Shown here: positions 6,062-13,036 of the stretch, in pieces
Numbering within the stretch: position 1 is the first letter of the stretch
Layout: each line of letters opens with the position of its first letter
Source of the DNA: a bacterium
Lineage (GTDB): Bacteria; UBA10199; 2-02-FULL-44-16; JAAZCA01
Assembly (NCBI GenBank): GCA_041648665.1
Contig: JBAZOP010000049.1
Location: 1-21,693 of the forward strand
Direction of reading: 5' to 3'
DNA length: 21,693 bases
Position numbers and translations under genes: made by a program
The notes under the pieces: model-generated
What the model saw: the letters and a program-made list of their open reading frames with translations, nothing else
The model's database searches: none
What the model was told of the DNA's origin: nothing

Positions 6062-8092
6062 TTACGCCTCTTTCTTCGCACGCCTGGAATCGAGATACAC
6101 ATACGCGCAAAGCGCTGCGAGCATCACGAGTCCCATCCAGTTGCCGAGCGATCCTTCGTTGGCGAAGTCGGGCAGTATCTTCGCGCCCGTCTCCGACTCG
6201 ATGTACTTGAGCACCGCCCCAAAGACCCCCATGAGCGCTCCGCCGGCGATGAAGCCCGATGCGATCAGGGTGCCCCTTTCGCGGCGGGCCCTCCCCAGCG
6301 CCTCATCCTTGCCCGCGCTCTTCTGAACGAAGTGCGCCACCAGTGCGCCCACCAATATCGGCGTGTTGAGGGAAAGCGGGATATACATGCCCAGCGCAAA
6401 GGCCAGCGGCGCTATCCCCAGGAGCTCCATGAGTATGGCTATGACTGCGCCGATGCCGTAGAGCAGCCACGGCGCGCCCTTGGCCGCCATCATTCCCTTG
6501 ATCACCGCGGCCATCGCGTTTGCCTGCGGGGCCGGGAGCGGCTTCGCATGCTCAGGCGTGGGCACGAAGCCGTAGACCTTGTTGAGCATCACGATCACGG
6601 CCGCCACCGTCACGGCCGCGAATACCGTGCCGAGTATCTTGCACCACTGCTGGCGCGAGGGCGTGGATCCGATCCAGTAGCCGACCTTGAGATCGGTGAT
6701 GAGCCCGCCGGACATCGCCAGCGCAGTGCAGACCATGCCTCCGATGACCAGGGCCGCCATCATGCCCTTGGGACCCGAGAGCCCGCACGAGATCAGTATC
6801 AGGCACGAGAGTATCAGCGTGATCAGCGTCATGCCGGAGACCGGATTGATGCCGACGATTGCGATCGCGCGCGCCGCCACAGTGGTGAACAGGAAGGATA
6901 TGACGAAGACCACGACCACCGCTATCAGGGCGATCTTGAGCGGCGACAGCTGGTCGACGAGCACGGAGAACCTGAAGAATACGAAACTCACAACGAGGAT
7001 GAGCAGCATGCCCGCGATCACGATCGGCATCGGGATATCGCGCTGCGTGCGCTCGACCCCCTTTTCGCCTTCGTGTTTCTTGCGCGCCGCGAATATCTCC
7101 CTGAAGCCCTTGGTGAAGGCCTGCAATATGATCGGGCTGGATTTGATTATGCCGATGAGGCCGGCGGCGAATATCGCGCCTATGCCGATGTAGCGGACAT
7201 ATGTGGAGAATATCTGGTGGGCGCTCATGGAGGCGATCAGCGCGTCCGCATCCGCTGGCGGTATGGCCACCGTGACGAAGCCGCCCAGGTAGTTTATCAC
7301 CGGGATGAAGACGAACCAGGACAGGAACGAACCGCATGCGATGATCATCGCATAGCGAAGGCCCACGATGTAACCCAGACCCATGACCGCGGCTCCGGTG
7401 TTGATGGAGAGCACGGCTTTCACCTTCTCGGTCATCGGCGCGAAGAGCTGCACCATGCCGGTGGTGAACTCCTCAGCCCATGCACGCATCGCAATGGAGA
7501 GAAAGTCGTATACGCCACCCACCACCGCCGCCAACGCCAGGACCTTCGCCTGCCTGCCGCCCTTTGCGCCGGCCACCAGCACCTCGGTGGTCGCAGTCGC
7601 CTCCGGGAATGGGAGCTTGCCGTGCATGTCGGAGACAAAGTAGCGGCGCAGCGGAACCAGGAAGAGCACGCCGAGGATGCCGCCCAGCGTCGCCGAGACG
7701 AAGAGCTGGAACAGGTCCACGTGCTCATCGAGGCCCAGGATATAGAGCGCTGGCAGCGTGAATATGGCGCCGGCCACGATGAGCCCGGAGGCAGCGCCCA
7801 CGGATTGTATTATGACGTTCTCGAGTATCGTGGACTTGCGGCGGAACACGCTGCCTAGCCCCACCGCCAGGATTGCGATCGGGATCGCGGCCTCGAACAC
7901 CTGCGCTATCTTGAGGCCCAGGAACGCGGCGGCGCCTGAGAAGAGGACCGTCATGATGATGCCGATGAAAATCGACCTGAACGTGATCTCTTTTACCTTC
8001 GAATCCGCCGGCACGATCGGGACGTATGACTGGCCGGGCTTGAGTTCGGTATACGCGTTATCCGGAAGGCCTGATTTCCCGAAGTGTTCCAT
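6062..8092 (-). CDS. OPT-family oligopeptide transporter
   Basis: This is a 676-residue polytopic membrane protein with a short hydrophilic N-terminus (residues 1-35) followed by many hydrophobic segments across its length; I estimate 14-16. The segment KLPFPEATATTEVLVAG (about residues 159-175) is the signature region of the bacterial OPT (oligopeptide transporter) superfamily. Members of this family are proton-coupled symporters that bring small peptides, or in plants metal chelates, into the cell. The start at 8092 has a strong GGGGAGG just upstream. It ends at a terminator ahead of pepT. The neighbourhood (tripeptidase, RidA, tyrosine lyase) supports peptide uptake rather than metal-chelate uptake, but this is inferred. 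Transport direction and substrate are not visible in the sequence. Confidence 0.9.
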   Translation of the reverse strand: MEHFGKSGLPDNAYTELKPGQSYVPIVPADSKVKEITFRSIFIGIIMTVLFSGAAAFLGLKIAQVFEAAIPIAILAVGLGSVFRRKSTILENVIIQSVGAASGLIVAGAIFTLPALYILGLDEHVDLFQLFVSATLGGILGVLFLVPLRRYFVSDMHGKLPFPEATATTEVLVAGAKGGRQAKVLALAAVVGGVYDFLSIAMRAWAEEFTTGMVQLFAPMTEKVKAVLSINTGAAVMGLGYIVGLRYAMIIACGSFLSWFVFIPVINYLGGFVTVAIPPADADALIASMSAHQIFSTYVRYIGIGAIFAAGLIGIIKSSPIILQAFTKGFREIFAARKKHEGEKGVERTQRDIPMPIVIAGMLLILVVSFVFFRFSVLVDQLSPLKIALIAVVVVFVISFLFTTVAARAIAIVGINPVSGMTLITLILSCLILISCGLSGPKGMMAALVIGGMVCTALAMSGGLITDLKVGYWIGSTPSRQQWCKILGTVFAAVTVAAVIVMLNKVYGFVPTPEHAKPLPAPQANAMAAVIKGMMAAKGAPWLLYGIGAVIAILMELLGIAPLAFALGMYIPLSLNTPILVGALVAHFVQKSAGKDEALGRARRERGTLIASGFIAGGALMGVFGAVLKYIESETGAKILPDFANEGSLGNWMGLVMLAALCAYVYLDSRRAKKEA

Positions 8093-8134
8093 TTTTCCTC
8101 CCCTTTGAAAGTTGAATATGGCTAAAGCAATTTG

Positions 8135-8159
8135 AAACAGATGGCAAGGGCCTCTGTTT
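8135..8159. promoter_or_regulatory. Inverted repeat in the divergent spacer between the transporter and namZ genes
   Basis: AAACAGA (8135-8141) pairs with TCTGTTT (8153-8159) across 11 bases, inside the 83-bp divergent spacer. It could be an operator or hairpin. I find no convincing -35/-10 pair for either gene here, and the plus-strand gene lacks a clear Shine-Dalgarno sequence. Confidence 0.3.
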
Positions 8160-8175
8160 GTGCTACTGATGCCCC

Positions 8176-9342
8176 ATGCTCCTCGGGATAGACATCCTGC
8201 TCACGAAGAGACTCTCCCTTATCAAGGGCAAACGGGTGGGGCTCCTCGCACACGCGGCGAGCCTGAATGCAGAGGGCCGACACACCCTGGATCGCCTCGC
8301 GAATGACGCGGGCGCCAAGATAACCGCTCTCTTCGGCCCTGAGCACGGATTCGCGACAAAGGCGCAGGACATGGAGCCGGTGGAGACGCACGAGGACGCC
8401 CAGGGCAAGCTGCCGGTCTACAGTCTCTACGGGGGGGACCTCGACTCCCTGAAACCTGCGCCTGCGATGCTTAAGGATCTGGATGTGCTCGTGGTGGACC
8501 TGCAGGATATCGGCAGCCGCTACTATACATATATATGGACCGTGGCGCTGTGCATGGAGGCGTGCGTCGAGTCAGGCAAGGAGATGATAGTCTGCGACAG
8601 ACCGAATCCGATAGGCGGGGAACTTATCGAAGGACCTGAAATAGATGAAGGATATCAATCTTTTGTAGGACTCTTTCCGATCCCGGTGCGGCATGGCATG
8701 ACCATCGGAGAGATCGTTCAGCTTATGAACGATCAGGGGGGCATGGGCGCAAAGGTCACAGTCGTGGCCATGGAGGGATGGAAGAGGTCGATGAGCTGGC
8801 AGGACACAGGTCTCGCTTGGACCAACCCATCGCCCAACATGCGTTCGTATACAGCAGCGCTCCTCTACCCGGGGATGTGCCTCATCGAGGCGACCAACAT
8901 CTCCGAGGGCCGAGGCACGGACACTCCCTTCGAGATCGCCGGCGCACCCTACATGGACACGGACGACCTGATGGAGGCCTTCAACGCGCTGGGGCTCCCG
9001 GGCGTCACCGCAGCGCCAACATCCTTCATCCCAATGAGGCAGAAGTGGGAGGGGAAACTCTGCCACGGCATCCGCTGGGTGATCACGGATGCAGCGGCGT
9101 TCAGGCCCTATCTCACAGGGCTTGCCTTCATATGGCTCTGCCACAAGATGTATTCGAACTCCGGTTTTGAATGGCGTCACGACCCGTACGAGTTCGTCGC
9201 CGACCGCCCTGCGATAGACCTGCTCACCGGATCGTCCCGGTTTCGCGAGGCGATTACAAAGCTCTGTCCGGAAACGCTTAAACTTCTTGCCGAAACGCCG
9301 GACGAGCTCATCGATGCGCGAAGCTCCGCGCTGATCTACTGA
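8176..9342 (+). CDS. namZ: NamZ-like exo-beta-N-acetylmuramidase (DUF1343, GH171)
   Basis: The family removes N-acetylmuramic acid from the non-reducing end of peptidoglycan fragments. The 388-residue protein shows the expected run of motifs: FGPEHGF (Glu56), VVDLQDIGSRYYTYIWT, CDRPNPIGG, PIPVRHGMTIGE, WTNPSPNMRS and EATNISEGRGTDTPFE. Several characterised relatives are secreted, but this one starts directly at the domain (MLLGIDILLT) with no signal peptide, which points to a cytosolic role in muropeptide recycling. ATG 8176 fits the family start, though it has no obvious Shine-Dalgarno. The radical SAM gene follows 5 bases later and is probably cotranscribed. The family call is firm; the cellular location is inferred. 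Confidence 0.9.
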   Translation: MLLGIDILLTKRLSLIKGKRVGLLAHAASLNAEGRHTLDRLANDAGAKITALFGPEHGFATKAQDMEPVETHEDAQGKLPVYSLYGGDLDSLKPAPAMLKDLDVLVVDLQDIGSRYYTYIWTVALCMEACVESGKEMIVCDRPNPIGGELIEGPEIDEGYQSFVGLFPIPVRHGMTIGEIVQLMNDQGGMGAKVTVVAMEGWKRSMSWQDTGLAWTNPSPNMRSYTAALLYPGMCLIEATNISEGRGTDTPFEIAGAPYMDTDDLMEAFNALGLPGVTAAPTSFIPMRQKWEGKLCHGIRWVITDAAAFRPYLTGLAFIWLCHKMYSNSGFEWRHDPYEFVADRPAIDLLTGSSRFREAITKLCPETLKLLAETPDELIDARSSALIY

Positions 9343-9347
9343 AGCCC

Positions 9348-10274
9348 ATGCCCTGCGCAAAGACATCCCCAGCATACATTGCCCTCTCAAAGGGCAATGA
9401 ACTCGCACGCCGCGCCGGCCGCGCGTATGCGGCGATGAAATCCTGCAGCCTCTGTCCGCGCGACTGCAAGGTCGACCGCCTCAAGGGGGAGCTCGGCTAC
9501 TGCAGGATCGGCAAGAGGGCCGGGGTGGCAAGCGCGAACCTGCACCACGGCGAGGAGCCTCCGATCTCAGGCACGCGCGGATCCGGCACGATCTTCTTCA
9601 CAGGCTGCAACATGAGCTGCCGCTTCTGTCAGAACTGGCCGATAAGCCATCTGCGACACGGCAAGGCCGTGACGCCGGAGAGGCTCGCGCAGATGATGCT
9701 GGATCTAAAGAAGCGGGGTGCGCACAACATAAACCTCGTCACGCCCTCGCACGTGGTGCCGCAGTTTCTCGCAGGGCTCACCATCGCGGCAAAGGACGGA
9801 CTCGATCTCCCGATAGTTTACAATTCCAACGGATACGAGGGGCTCGATGCGCTGAGCCTCCTGGACGGCGTGATCGACATCTACATGCCCGACATCAAGT
9901 ATTCCACGCGCGAGGCGGCGCAGCGCTGCTCGCTCGCCCCTGACTACTGGGAGCACGTGCGCCCCGCGCTCAAGGAGATGTACAGGCAGGTCGGCGCGCT
10001 TGCGATGGACGATGAGGGGATCGGCGTGCGCGGGCTCCTGATCCGCCACCTCGTCCTCCCCGGCGGGCTCGCAGGATCCGAGAAGGTCTTCGAGTTCGTG
10101 GCAACCGAGCTATCGCCCGATGTCCCGGTGAACCTCATGAGCCAGTACTTCCCTGCCCACGACGCAGTGGACGACCCGCTCTTGGGTAGGGGGATTTCAA
10201 AGGAGGAGTTCGCGAGCGCCGAGGCGGCGCTCCATCAGTACAACCTCACAAATGGTTGGATACAGCACATGTAA
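9348..10274 (+). CDS. PflX-like radical SAM protein (COG1313), unknown substrate
   Basis: The 308-residue protein carries the radical-SAM cluster motif Cys87-x3-Cys91-x2-Cys94 in FFTGCNMSCRFCQN. An N-terminal cysteine group, Cys33-x2-Cys36-x3-Cys40 plus Cys52 (CSLCPRDC...GYC), may hold a second Fe-S site or zinc. Other family marks are ISGTRGSGTIFF, GAHNINLVTPSHVVPQ and YNSNGYE. Proteins of this group are often annotated as putative pyruvate formate-lyase activating enzymes, but no formate-lyase gene is visible here and the true target is unknown. The start at 9348 keeps the helical leader (residues 8-30) seen in relatives before the first Cys. It lies 5 bases after namZ and has only a weak ribosome site, so coupled translation is likely. 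Confidence 0.9.
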   Translation: MPCAKTSPAYIALSKGNELARRAGRAYAAMKSCSLCPRDCKVDRLKGELGYCRIGKRAGVASANLHHGEEPPISGTRGSGTIFFTGCNMSCRFCQNWPISHLRHGKAVTPERLAQMMLDLKKRGAHNINLVTPSHVVPQFLAGLTIAAKDGLDLPIVYNSNGYEGLDALSLLDGVIDIYMPDIKYSTREAAQRCSLAPDYWEHVRPALKEMYRQVGALAMDDEGIGVRGLLIRHLVLPGGLAGSEKVFEFVATELSPDVPVNLMSQYFPAHDAVDDPLLGRGISKEEFASAEAALHQYNLTNGWIQHM

Positions 10275-10359
10275 CCCCTTTAAAATTAATGGGTTGCCTA
10301 TAAAGATAGATTCTGCTAGGTATCGCCGCCACAAAAGTACGACATCAGAGGACCCCCCT

Positions 10360-11772
10360 ATGACCACAGATATCAAGACCCTGCTGGAAGCGCACGCCGG
10401 CCGCGGACACGAGCTATATGCAAAATACATAAACCCTCAGCTTGTGCGCGTGCTCAGGACGATAGGCTTTGACCGCAAATACGTGCGAGCAGAGGGACCG
10501 ATCCTCTATGATGCCGATGGAAACGATTTCTTGGATTTTTTGGCCGGCTACGGTGTCTTCGCTCTGGGTCGCAATCACCCAAAAATCATAAAGGCGATCA
10601 AGGATGCGCTCGATCTGCAATATCCGAACATGGTCCAGATGGACGCTCCTCTCGCCGCGGGCCTTCTTGCGGAGAGGCTGCTCTCCTACATGCCCTCGGG
10701 CGTGGACACGGTCTTTTTCACCAATTCCGGCACCGAGTCGAACGAAGGCGCGATAAAGTTCGCGCGCAAGGCAACCGGCCGCTCCCGCATCATCTTCTGG
10801 GACCACGCGTTCCACGGGCTGACCACCGGTTCTCTCGCGCTCAACGGCGGCGCCGAGTTCAGAAAGGGGTTCGGCGATCTGCTCCCCGGCGCCACAAAGA
10901 TCCCGATGGGCGACATCGAGGCGCTGAAAAGCGAGATCGACAAGGGCGACGTCGCCGCCTTCATCTTCGAGCCGGTGCAGGGGAAGGGCGTGTACGTCGC
11001 CGAGCCTGTTTTCTACGCCGAGGCGGAGGCGCTCTGCAAAAAGAACGGCGTGATCACGATCTGCGACGAGGTGCAGACCGGTTTCGGCCGCACAGGAAAG
11101 ATGTTCGCGCACCAGCACTGGGGACTGAAACCCGACATCGTCACAGTGGCCAAGGCGCTCTCCGGCGGGTTCGTCCCGGTCGGCGCGATATGCTACCGCA
11201 GGGCGATCTACGACAAGGTCTTCACCGACATGGAGCACTGCGTGGTGCACTCCAACACCTTCAGCAGAAACATACTCGCCGCCGCCGCGGGGCTGGCCAC
11301 GCTGGACGTCATTGAGGAGGAAGGCATCGTCGAGAACGCCGCGCGCATGGGGGCGATGATAATGGACGGCGTGCGCGCGATGAAGGGCCGCTTCGAGATG
11401 CTCTCCGAGGTGCGGGGGATGGGCCTGATGATAGGCATCCAGTTCTCCGAACCCAGATCGCTGACGCTGAGGGCCGGCTGGAAGATGGTGCACGCGCTCA
11501 ACAAGAGCCTTTTCCCGCAGATGATAACCGTGCCCATGATGAGGGATCACAGGGTTCTCACTCAGGTGGCGGGCCACGGACTCGACGTGATCAAACTGTT
11601 GCCGCCTCTGTGCATAAACGAGTCGCACGTGGAGCGGTTCCTCAGCGCCTTTGAGAAGACCGTGGCCGAGTGCCACAGCTTCCCGGGCAGCGCGTGGAAG
11701 GTGACGAAGGACCTCGCTTCTGCCAGCGCCAGGGCCGGCAGGGACACGAGGGAAGACACGCGCCGGCTGTAA
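10360..11772 (+). CDS. Class-III PLP aminotransferase (ornithine/acetylornithine aminotransferase-like)
   Basis: The 470-residue, fold-type I PLP enzyme shows the expected sites in order: TNSGTES (121-127, phosphate loop), DHAFHG, FEPVQGKG (203-210), DEVQTGFGRTG (Asp236 pairs the pyridine nitrogen), and VAKALSGG with the Schiff-base Lys265. Thr300 in HSNTF is the phosphate contact from the partner subunit. Such enzymes move amino groups from omega-amino acids or amines to a keto acid. The specific substrate is not recognisable. The frame is open from 10252, but ATG 10360 has AGAGGA 7 bases upstream and the added residues look non-coding. There is an unusual Arg-rich tail (residues 455-470). 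The second barrel gene follows 22 bases later. No biosynthetic operon is visible around it. Confidence 0.92.
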   Translation: MTTDIKTLLEAHAGRGHELYAKYINPQLVRVLRTIGFDRKYVRAEGPILYDADGNDFLDFLAGYGVFALGRNHPKIIKAIKDALDLQYPNMVQMDAPLAAGLLAERLLSYMPSGVDTVFFTNSGTESNEGAIKFARKATGRSRIIFWDHAFHGLTTGSLALNGGAEFRKGFGDLLPGATKIPMGDIEALKSEIDKGDVAAFIFEPVQGKGVYVAEPVFYAEAEALCKKNGVITICDEVQTGFGRTGKMFAHQHWGLKPDIVTVAKALSGGFVPVGAICYRRAIYDKVFTDMEHCVVHSNTFSRNILAAAAGLATLDVIEEEGIVENAARMGAMIMDGVRAMKGRFEMLSEVRGMGLMIGIQFSEPRSLTLRAGWKMVHALNKSLFPQMITVPMMRDHRVLTQVAGHGLDVIKLLPPLCINESHVERFLSAFEKTVAECHSFPGSAWKVTKDLASASARAGRDTREDTRRL

Positions 11773-11794
11773 AACCGATCTCCGGGGGAAATCG

Positions 11795-12550
11795 ATGAAG
11801 ACAACGACCGCAGCAATCGCACTGTTGGCCTTCGCAATAGCATCGCTGGCATCCGGCGCCGCAGAAGCATCCCACAAATACAAGGAGCTCAAAGGCGCCC
11901 GCCAGGTCGAACGCAGGGAACCCGCGCCCCAGTTCACACCGAGGAAGAGCCAAGATGAGAGCATGATGGAAGAGCACATGAAGAGGGCCGACGAAGAGGG
12001 GTACGACTGGCGCAAGTTTCAGAGCGAGTTCGGCGTGTTCGGCGGCGATTTTCTGGGCGACGAGTGGTACAACAACTGGGACGTCGGGGGACGATACTAC
12101 TTCAACATAAACAAGATGTTCGCGTTCGGCGCCGAATACCAGTACAACCCGATCCGGGCGGACAGCTCAGGCGACTTCGGCAAGAGCCTCCGGACCGACA
12201 ATTCGCATACCCTCTTCGGCGCGATATCCATCGCCAACGATGCGGCGTTCAAGGCGGGCAAATCGATCATAGACTGCGATCTCTTTCTGACGGTGGGCGC
12301 AGGATCCATGCAGATAAACAGGGACTGGGAATGGCTCGCTGTGATAGGCGGAGGCATAAAGGTGTATACGCCTATGCGTTGGATGGCCGTGCGCTTCGAC
12401 GTCAACAGCTACATGCACCCCACGCCGAAACCAGGAGGGAACTCCTTCAATGCCGACATGGCGCTCAATCTGGGTTTCTCCTTCTTCGTGCAGCCCCACA
12501 TGAAGAAAGCCCTGAGTCAACCGGACGGCGAATCAGCGTCCGCTCACTGA
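11795..12550 (+). CDS. Predicted outer-membrane beta-barrel protein (OMP_myx_plus-like)
   Basis: The 251-residue protein has a signal peptide (residues 1-25, cleavage after AEA). A charged linker of about 55 residues (SHKYKEL...MKRADEEGYDW) follows, then a small barrel of about 8 strands (FGVFGGDF, WDVGGRYYF, FAFGAEYQY, LTVGAGSM, LAVIGGGIKVY, MALNLGFSFFV). The linker-plus-barrel layout with 'GRYYFNxNKMFAFGAEYQYN' resembles an outer-membrane barrel family common in Myxococcota and relatives; this is my recognition, not a search result. A tail of about 20 polar residues follows the last strand, so the barrel signal is not at the very C-terminus. Shine-Dalgarno GGGGGA precedes ATG. It lies 22 bases after the aminotransferase and its end overlaps the opposite gene by 7 bp. 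Confidence 0.82.
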   Translation: MKTTTAAIALLAFAIASLASGAAEASHKYKELKGARQVERREPAPQFTPRKSQDESMMEEHMKRADEEGYDWRKFQSEFGVFGGDFLGDEWYNNWDVGGRYYFNINKMFAFGAEYQYNPIRADSSGDFGKSLRTDNSHTLFGAISIANDAAFKAGKSIIDCDLFLTVGAGSMQINRDWEWLAVIGGGIKVYTPMRWMAVRFDVNSYMHPTPKPGGNSFNADMALNLGFSFFVQPHMKKALSQPDGESASAH

Positions 12551-12990
12551 GCGCTTGAGAAATCGAGAGTCACCGCAACCGTATCCCCGTCGTTGTCAGG
12601 CGCGTTGAATTCAGCTCGCGCGGTGAGCGGCGCCGTGTCGACCGAATCGCCCCAAAAGAGATTGCCCCGCATCACAATGGCGGCGCCCTTTTGCGTCCTC
12701 AGGTTCTTGATCTCGAAATTCCCGAGACCATCGAACATCTGGACCGCAAGGTCCATGGCCGGATCGCTCTTCAGGTAGAGCGTCGCCTGCATGCCGACGA
12801 AGTCGTCCGAAGAGCCGCAGGTGGAGCAAACGGCGTTGCCCAGGACGCTGAAGGTCGCCAATTCGATCTCCTCATAATCGAGGAGGTTCCCCTCCAACGT
12901 AGGGGCGTGGACATCGCCGGAACAGCCGAAGCTCCACAAGAGAAGAGCTCCTATCGCAAAACCCGCGATCCTGAGATATCCCTTTTTCAT
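12544..12990 (-). CDS. Small predicted lipoprotein, unknown function
   Basis: The 148-residue protein from ATG 12990 has AGAGG 5 bases upstream; a GTG two codons earlier is in frame but lies within the ribosome-site region. Residues 1-22 are a lipoprotein signal (MKKG, then a hydrophobic stretch ending SFG) with Cys23 as the probable lipidated residue. Phe at -2 makes the lipobox imperfect. The mature part has a CSTC pair (Cys55/Cys58) that could form a disulfide or hold a metal. Its beta-rich sequence includes ATLYLKSDPAMDLAVQMFDG and an acidic, Ca-loop-like NAPDNDGDT near the end. I do not recognise a family. It is the gene after mnmG but has its own promoter. Confidence 0.75.
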   Translation of the reverse strand: MKKGYLRIAGFAIGALLLWSFGCSGDVHAPTLEGNLLDYEEIELATFSVLGNAVCSTCGSSDDFVGMQATLYLKSDPAMDLAVQMFDGLGNFEIKNLRTQKGAAIVMRGNLFWGDSVDTAPLTARAEFNAPDNDGDTVAVTLDFSSAQ

Positions 12991-13007
12991 ATCCACCTCT
13001 CGATACG

Positions 13008-13036
13008 ATTATAACCCTGAATCGGCCGCGCCGCAA
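13008..13036 (-). promoter_or_regulatory. Promoter of the small lipoprotein gene, inside the end of mnmG
   Basis: On the minus strand, TTGCGG (13031-13036) is followed by a 17-bp spacer and a perfect TATAAT (13008-13013). Transcription would start near 13001, leaving a leader of about 11 bases that just contains the AGAGG ribosome site. The TAA stop of mnmG (13009-13011) lies within the -10 box. Confidence 0.65.

Noticed and set aside
5897..7858. 653-codon open frame opposite the OPT transporter and the start of pepT
   Set aside because: It is very rich in Arg, His, Asp and Tyr, has no motif, and spans a terminator. It is an antisense shadow of a membrane protein gene.
10294..10322. Possible promoter before the aminotransferase (TTGCCT, 17 bp, TAGGTA)
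   Set aside because: The -10 matches poorly. A TATAAA at 10299-10304 has no -35 at the right distance. It is too weak to list, though a promoter somewhere in 10275-10340 is plausible.
10414..12015. 533-codon open frame opposite the aminotransferase and second barrel gene
   Set aside because: It has antisense composition and no ribosome site, and it covers two well-supported plus-strand genes.
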